Part shown: piece after piece, positions 60,154-64,000 of the stretch
How the letters are laid out: every line of letters starts with the position of its first letter
Position numbering within the stretch: the stretch's first letter is position 1
Assembly (NCBI RefSeq): GCF_030014915.1
Contig: NZ_JAGIXS010000001.1
Span: 372,001-436,000 of the forward strand
Source: Pelomonas sp. V22
GTDB lineage: Bacteria; Pseudomonadota; Gammaproteobacteria; Burkholderiales; Burkholderiaceae_C
Length of the DNA stretch: 64,000 bases
Direction: 5' to 3'
Notes under the pieces: generated by a model
Told to the model about the DNA's origin: nothing
Databases searched by the model: none
The model's input: the letters and a program-made list of their open reading frames with translations, nothing else
Program-made: the position numbers and the translations under genes

Positions 60154-62541
60154 GAGCACGCGCAAGACCTTCTTGAAGCCTTCGACGGCCTTGCCCTTGC
60201 GCGCCCGCTTGCTGGCATAGCCGGCCAGCGTGGCGCCCTTCAGCGGCTCGTCCTTGAGCTTGTCCCCCCGGCCCAGGCCCATAACCTGCAAAGCCGTGGT
60301 GAAGGCGGCCACGCTGATCAGCGCGTCCTTGGGTTCCAGGTCGATCAGGGTCAGGCCACGGCCGCCCTTGGGCTGGTGCTTCAGCTCATCCAGCGCGTAG
60401 GTCAGCAAGCGGCCATTGAGTGACAGACAGGCGAGCTGCATGCCGAGCACCTCGCCATGCGGCACGGCGGCTGGCGGCAAAGGCTTCTCTTCGCCTTCCA
60501 GCGACAGGAAGGTCTTGCCCGCCTTCTGACGGCCGACCAGGTCGCCGACTTGCGCGATCAGGCCGAAGCCACCGGTGCCCGCCAGCACCAGGCGCTGCGT
60601 AGCGCTGGCAGCGTAGTAGTGCGCGATCTGCGTGCCGCTTTCCAGCTCGATCATCGTGGTGATGGGCGTGCCGTCGCCACGGCCGCCAGGCAGCAGGGAC
60701 ACAGGCACCGAGTAGACGCGGCCGTTGGTGCCGAACACGATCAGCGGGTCCACGCTGCGGCAGGGGAAGGTGCCGTAGAGCTGGTCGCCCGACTTGAAGC
60801 TCAGTGCTGCGGGGTCCACCTCATGGCCCTTCAAGGCCCTCACCCAGCCCTTCATCGAGACAACCACCGTCACCGGCTCGTCGACGATCTTCACTTCGGC
60901 GCTGGCGCGCTTCTCTTCCTGGATCAGCGTGCGGCGGTCGTCGCCGAACTGCTTGGCGTCCGCCTCGATTTCCTTGACCACGGTGCGCTTGAGCACACCC
61001 GGGTTGCCGAGAATGTCCTGCAGCTTGGCTTGCTCCTCGCGCAGCTTGGCCAGCTCCTGCTCGATCTTGATCGCCTCCAGTCGCGCGAGCTGGCGCAGGC
61101 GGATTTCGAGGATGTCTTCGGCCTGGCGGTCACTCAAGCGGAAGTGAGCGATCAGCGCCGGCTTGGGTTCATCGCTCTCGCGGATGATGCGGATCACCTC
61201 GTCGATGTTCAGCAACACCTGCTGACGGCCTTCAAGGATGTGGATGCGGTCGTTGACCTTCTGCAGCCGGTACTCGGTGCGGCGCTGCACGGTGGCCAGG
61301 CGGTAGCCCAGCCATTCGCTGATGATCTGGCGCAGGTTCTTCTGCGTCGGGCGGCCGTCGGCGCCGATCATGGTCAGGTTGACCGGGGCCGAGCTTTCGA
61401 GGCTGGTGTGGGCCAGCAGCGTGTTGATCAGGTCCTGCTGCTCCACCGTGCGGCTCTTGGGCTCGAACACCAGGCGCACCGGCGCGTCCTTGCTCGACTC
61501 ATCGCGCACGCCGTCGAGCACCGCCAAGAGCGAGGCTTTCAGCTGCATCTGCTCCTGCGTCAGCGCCTTCTTGCCGGCCTTGACCTTGGGGTTGGAGAGC
61601 TCCTCGATCTCTTCCAGCACCTTCTGCGAGCTGGTGCCATGTGGCAGCTCGTTGACCACCAGTTGCCACTGACCACGGGCCAGATCTTCGATCTTCCAGC
61701 GCGCGCGCAGCTTGAAGCTGCCCCGGCCGCTGGCATAGGCCGAGCGGATGTCGTCGGCACTGCTGATCAGCTGGCCACCGCCGGGGAAATCGGGGCCAGG
61801 CAGCAAGGTGTAGAGCTCGTCGTCCGACAGCTTCTCGTTCTTCAACAGCGCGACCGCAGCGGCCGCCACTTCGCGCAGGTTGTGGCTGGGCACTTCAGTC
61901 GCCAGGCCCACGGCAATGCCGGAGGCGCCGTTCAGCAGCACGAAGGGCAGGCGCGCGGGCAGTTGGCGCGGCTCGTCGGTCGAGCCGTCGTAGTTGGGCA
62001 CGAGGTCCACCGTGCCTTCATCGATCTCTTCGAGCAGCAGGCGCGCGATGGGTGCCAGGCGCGCTTCGGTGTACCGCATTGCGGCGGCGCCGTCGCCATC
62101 GCGGCTGCCGAAGTTGCCGTGGCCGTCGATCAGCGGATAGCGCTGGCTGAAGTCCTGGGCCATGCGCACCAGGGCGTCGTAGACCGACTGGTCGCCATGC
62201 GGATGGAAGCGGCCCAGCACATCACCGACCACGCGGGCGCCCTTCACCGGCTTGGCGCCGGTGTTGCCCGAATAGCTCAGGCCCATGCGCTCCATCGAGT
62301 ACAGGATGCGGCGTTGCACCGGCTTCTGGCCATCGCAGACATCCGGCAGGGCGCGGCCCTTGACGACGGACAGCGCGTATTCGAGATAGGCCTGGCGCGC
62401 GTAGTCGGCCAGCGTCAGGCTGGTGCCGTCATCCTCGGCCGGCGGTTCCGGAGGCGGCGGCGGCGCGGGCGGGGATGGTGGCGAGGGCGGCTGCTCCGCG
62501 TCGAAATCGAAGGAAAGGTTCTGCTCGTTGTTCTCGGTCAT
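60145..62541 (-). CDS. parC: DNA topoisomerase IV subunit A
   Basis: Breakage-reunion subunit that decatenates daughter chromosomes, 798 residues. The active tyrosine is Y157 in AAMRYTEAR. FHPHGDQSVYDALVRMAQDF is the quinolone-binding region, with Q118 where E. coli has Ser80 and D122 where it has Glu84. Before the domain lies an acidic, proline-rich N-terminus (PPSPPSPPAPPPPPEPP, residues 19-34). The C-terminal beta-pinwheel is shorter than in GyrA. The ATG overlaps the SLT stop (ATGA). parE is outside the window. Confidence 0.93.
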   Translation of the reverse strand: MTENNEQNLSFDFDAEQPPSPPSPPAPPPPPEPPAEDDGTSLTLADYARQAYLEYALSVVKGRALPDVCDGQKPVQRRILYSMERMGLSYSGNTGAKPVKGARVVGDVLGRFHPHGDQSVYDALVRMAQDFSQRYPLIDGHGNFGSRDGDGAAAMRYTEARLAPIARLLLEEIDEGTVDLVPNYDGSTDEPRQLPARLPFVLLNGASGIAVGLATEVPSHNLREVAAAAVALLKNEKLSDDELYTLLPGPDFPGGGQLISSADDIRSAYASGRGSFKLRARWKIEDLARGQWQLVVNELPHGTSSQKVLEEIEELSNPKVKAGKKALTQEQMQLKASLLAVLDGVRDESSKDAPVRLVFEPKSRTVEQQDLINTLLAHTSLESSAPVNLTMIGADGRPTQKNLRQIISEWLGYRLATVQRRTEYRLQKVNDRIHILEGRQQVLLNIDEVIRIIRESDEPKPALIAHFRLSDRQAEDILEIRLRQLARLEAIKIEQELAKLREEQAKLQDILGNPGVLKRTVVKEIEADAKQFGDDRRTLIQEEKRASAEVKIVDEPVTVVVSMKGWVRALKGHEVDPAALSFKSGDQLYGTFPCRSVDPLIVFGTNGRVYSVPVSLLPGGRGDGTPITTMIELESGTQIAHYYAASATQRLVLAGTGGFGLIAQVGDLVGRQKAGKTFLSLEGEEKPLPPAAVPHGEVLGMQLACLSLNGRLLTYALDELKHQPKGGRGLTLIDLEPKDALISVAAFTTALQVMGLGRGDKLKDEPLKGATLAGYASKRARKGKAVEGFKKVLRVLAG

Positions 62542-63185
62542 CGGGGACTGCCGTGGATTTGCAGGCTCTGGGCCGTGGCGGGCAGGCTGCGTTGCAGCAG
62601 CGCCCAGTACAGCTCCAGCACCAGGTGGACATGGGCCTGGGTCTCGGCGATGTCGGGCATGCGGCCGCCGTTGCGGCGCACCGTGCCTTCGCCGGCGTTC
62701 CAGGCCGCCAGGGCCGCATCGATGCGGCCGAATTTCTTGATGAGGGCGGCGAGCATCTGCGCGCCGGTGTCGATGTTGCGGCGCGGTTCCAGCAGGCGCT
62801 GCTGCTGGCCGGCCGGGGCCATGATCTGCATGAGCCCGACGGCACCGCGCGGCGACACGGCATCGCGCTTGAAACCGGACTCGACGGTGATCACCGCCTT
62901 CAGCAACTCCATATCGACGCCATGCCGGCTCGCTGCCTCGCGCAGCCAGGGCTGTACGGCCTTGACCTCGGGCGCGATCTCGAGCCAGGTCAGCAGCTCA
63001 TGGCTGCCATCGAGCTTGCCCGGCACGCGGCCGATCTCGCTGCGGCCCATGACCAGGCTGTAGCGGCCATCGAGCTGGGTCGAAGCGAGATGGGCCACGC
63101 CGCCCGCATCGACATAGCCCCACAGCTGGGCCTGGGCCGAGCGGGCAAACAGGCTCAGTGCAAGCAAGAGAAAAACGCGAATCAA
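62538..63185 (-). CDS. SLT-domain lytic transglycosylase
   Basis: Periplasmic peptidoglycan-cleaving enzyme of 215 residues. Signal peptide RVFLLLALSLFARSAQA ends near residue 19. The catalytic glutamate is E102 in AVITVESGFKRDAVSP, followed by GAVGLMQIMAPAGQ and AALAAWNAGEGTV, all standard for SLT domains. The ATG at 63185 overlaps the GNAT stop and its own stop overlaps parC, so the four genes here are translationally linked. Confidence 0.92.
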   Translation of the reverse strand: MIRVFLLLALSLFARSAQAQLWGYVDAGGVAHLASTQLDGRYSLVMGRSEIGRVPGKLDGSHELLTWLEIAPEVKAVQPWLREAASRHGVDMELLKAVITVESGFKRDAVSPRGAVGLMQIMAPAGQQQRLLEPRRNIDTGAQMLAALIKKFGRIDAALAAWNAGEGTVRRNGGRMPDIAETQAHVHLVLELYWALLQRSLPATAQSLQIHGSPR

Positions 63186-63700
63186 GCGCCCTCCTCGCCC
63201 AGTGCCACGCGGGCCTGGTATTCGCGGTCCAGCATCGACATCACGATCAGGCTGTCGTAACCATCGGCGCCCAGCACCTTGACGCTTTCGCGCAAGCGGC
63301 CTTCCTCGACAAAGCCTTCATCGCGGTACAGCTCTTGCGCGCGCACATTGAGCCCCTTCACGTCGAGCCAGAAGCGGTGCGCCTGCAACTGCGTGAAAGC
63401 CAGCTTCTTCAGCTGCCGCAAGCAGGCCCGGCCTATGCCCTGGCCCTTGGGGCCCAGCACGATGCGCTTGAGCTCCACCGAGCGGTTGGGATTGCGGCAA
63501 CCTTGAAGGATCACGAAGCCGGCGCGCTCGGCGCCATCACCCACCTCAACAATGAAGTGACGCGAGTCCGGGAAGCGGATGGCGCCCTCGTGCTGCGTGC
63601 GCTCCCACGGCGTGATGAAGGGCAGGTTCGAGCCATCCTGCTCGACCGAGACCACATAGTCCAGGTCGGACAGCATCGTGGGCCGCAGGTGGACTCTCAC
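63182..63700 (-). CDS. GNAT-family N-acetyltransferase
   Basis: Acetyl-CoA-dependent acetyltransferase of 172 residues. The CoA-binding segment is IVLGPKGQGIGRACLRQLKKLAF (Q/RxxGxG/A form), and LDVKGLNVRAQELYRDEGF is the typical later helix. The start is GTG at 63700, overlapping the upstream stop as GTGA. The substrate is unknown. Resides between a histone-deacetylase-family protein and the lytic transglycosylase. Confidence 0.88.
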   Translation of the reverse strand: MRVHLRPTMLSDLDYVVSVEQDGSNLPFITPWERTQHEGAIRFPDSRHFIVEVGDGAERAGFVILQGCRNPNRSVELKRIVLGPKGQGIGRACLRQLKKLAFTQLQAHRFWLDVKGLNVRAQELYRDEGFVEEGRLRESVKVLGADGYDSLIVMSMLDREYQARVALGEEGA

Positions 63701-64000
63701 CCTTGGCCCTCCTCAAAGCCGCGCAGCACGGCCACCACGTTGTGGCCGATCGCCTCGGTGGCGTAGCCGCCCTCCTGCAGGAACAGCGTCTTCGTCGCAC
63801 CGAACGCGGCGATGCGCCGGCCCAGCTGCGCGAACTCGGGCCGGTCGAGCTTGAAGTGCGAGATCGGGTCCTCGACATAGGTATCCACGCCCAGCGACAC
63901 GATCAGCAGCTCGGGCGCGAAGCCCGCCACCTGCGCCAGCGCGCCTTCCAGCGCGGCGAACCAGGCCTCGTTGCTCGCACCGGCCGACAGCGGGTAGTTC
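63697..64000 (-). CDS. Histone-deacetylase-family protein, C-terminal fragment
   Basis: The last 100 residues of a zinc-dependent deacetylase or amidohydrolase; the N-terminal part lies beyond the window. ELLIVSLGVDTYVEDP resembles the zinc-ligand loop of the family, and FLQEGGYATEAIGHNVVAVLRGF is its characteristic end. Bacterial members deacetylate polyamines or acetoin-related compounds. Overlaps the acetyltransferase start by four bases, an acetyl-transfer/deacetyl pairing. Confidence 0.85.
   Translation of the reverse strand, partial: NYPLSAGASNEAWFAALEGALAQVAGFAPELLIVSLGVDTYVEDPISHFKLDRPEFAQLGRRIAAFGATKTLFLQEGGYATEAIGHNVVAVLRGFEEGQG

Noticed and set aside
60457-63063. 868-codon plus-strand open frame opposite parC and the lytic transglycosylase
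   Set aside because: Antisense shadow of coding DNA with high G+C at third positions.

Overview
This 64 kb window reads as a stretch of core chromosome from a high-GC betaproteobacterium of the order Burkholderiales. The gene content (Rho/thioredoxin, parC, ftsK-lolA-rarA, liv transporter, AddAB-type nuclease, DUF1653, DUF3717-DUF1289, DUF1993, DesA-type desaturase) and the style of the products suggest the Roseateles/Mitsuaria/Rubrivivax/Comamonadaceae neighbourhood. The genus is an inference. I see no insertion sequence, prophage, CRISPR array or restriction system. Both ends cut a gene: an OPT-family transporter at the left and a histone-deacetylase-family protein at the right.

Left part (1-13.6 kb): partial OPT transporter, tRNA-Pro(TGG), an addB-addA pair for double-strand-break processing, trxA, rho, rpmE2, then a leftward cysM-nudix-tusA group with a sulfur theme, tRNA-Leu(CAA), a rhomboid protease and an NAD(P)-binding epimerase-like protein. 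The only gene-free stretch over 300 bases lies at about 9.76-10.08 kb.

13.6-20.4 kb: a 2Fe-2S/FAD reductase, a 2OG-Fe(II) dioxygenase of the family that includes amino-acid hydroxylases, and a leucine/valine-type dehydrogenase face a livHMGF branched-chain amino-acid ABC transporter across a bidirectional terminator. The neighbourhood suggests branched-chain amino-acid handling. No periplasmic binding protein gene is present here.

20.5-36.9 kb: rarA, a YbaL/KefB-type antiporter, lolA, ftsK, a Crp/Fnr regulator divergent from trxB, rpmB-rpmG, a DUF3016 protein, a DesA-type desaturase with an unusual C-terminal extension, rsmB, DUF1653 and DUF1345 proteins, purN and trpS back to back, a DUF3717-DUF1289 protein and a MATE exporter starting at TTG.

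36.9-50.8 kb: a spy-like gene, an OmpR-type regulator and a CpxA-like kinase. A perfect GTAAA-N5-GTAAA box lies upstream of spy, so this looks like an envelope-stress (Cpx-like) regulon. Then ettA, a peptide-type binding protein, rhlE, an operon of beta-CASP nuclease, DUF4010 membrane protein and mnmC joined by 4-base overlaps, and a chemoreceptor.

50.8-64 kb: a secreted thermolysin-like protease, a small membrane protein, rpiA, a carotenoid-oxygenase/DUF2141 pair, aroG, pyrD, a CoA-transferase, DUF1993, and a tightly overlapped leftward operon hdac-gnat-slt-parC.

Two patterns recur across the window. Several genes carry a -10-like hexamer 6-8 bases ahead of the ATG with no Shine-Dalgarno sequence, which predicts leaderless mRNAs. 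Several convergent gene pairs are separated by 0-4 bases, leaving no room for a terminator. No clearly novel multi-gene system is visible. The strongest new leads are the Cpx-like regulon, the branched-chain amino-acid neighbourhood and the desaturase C-terminal domain.
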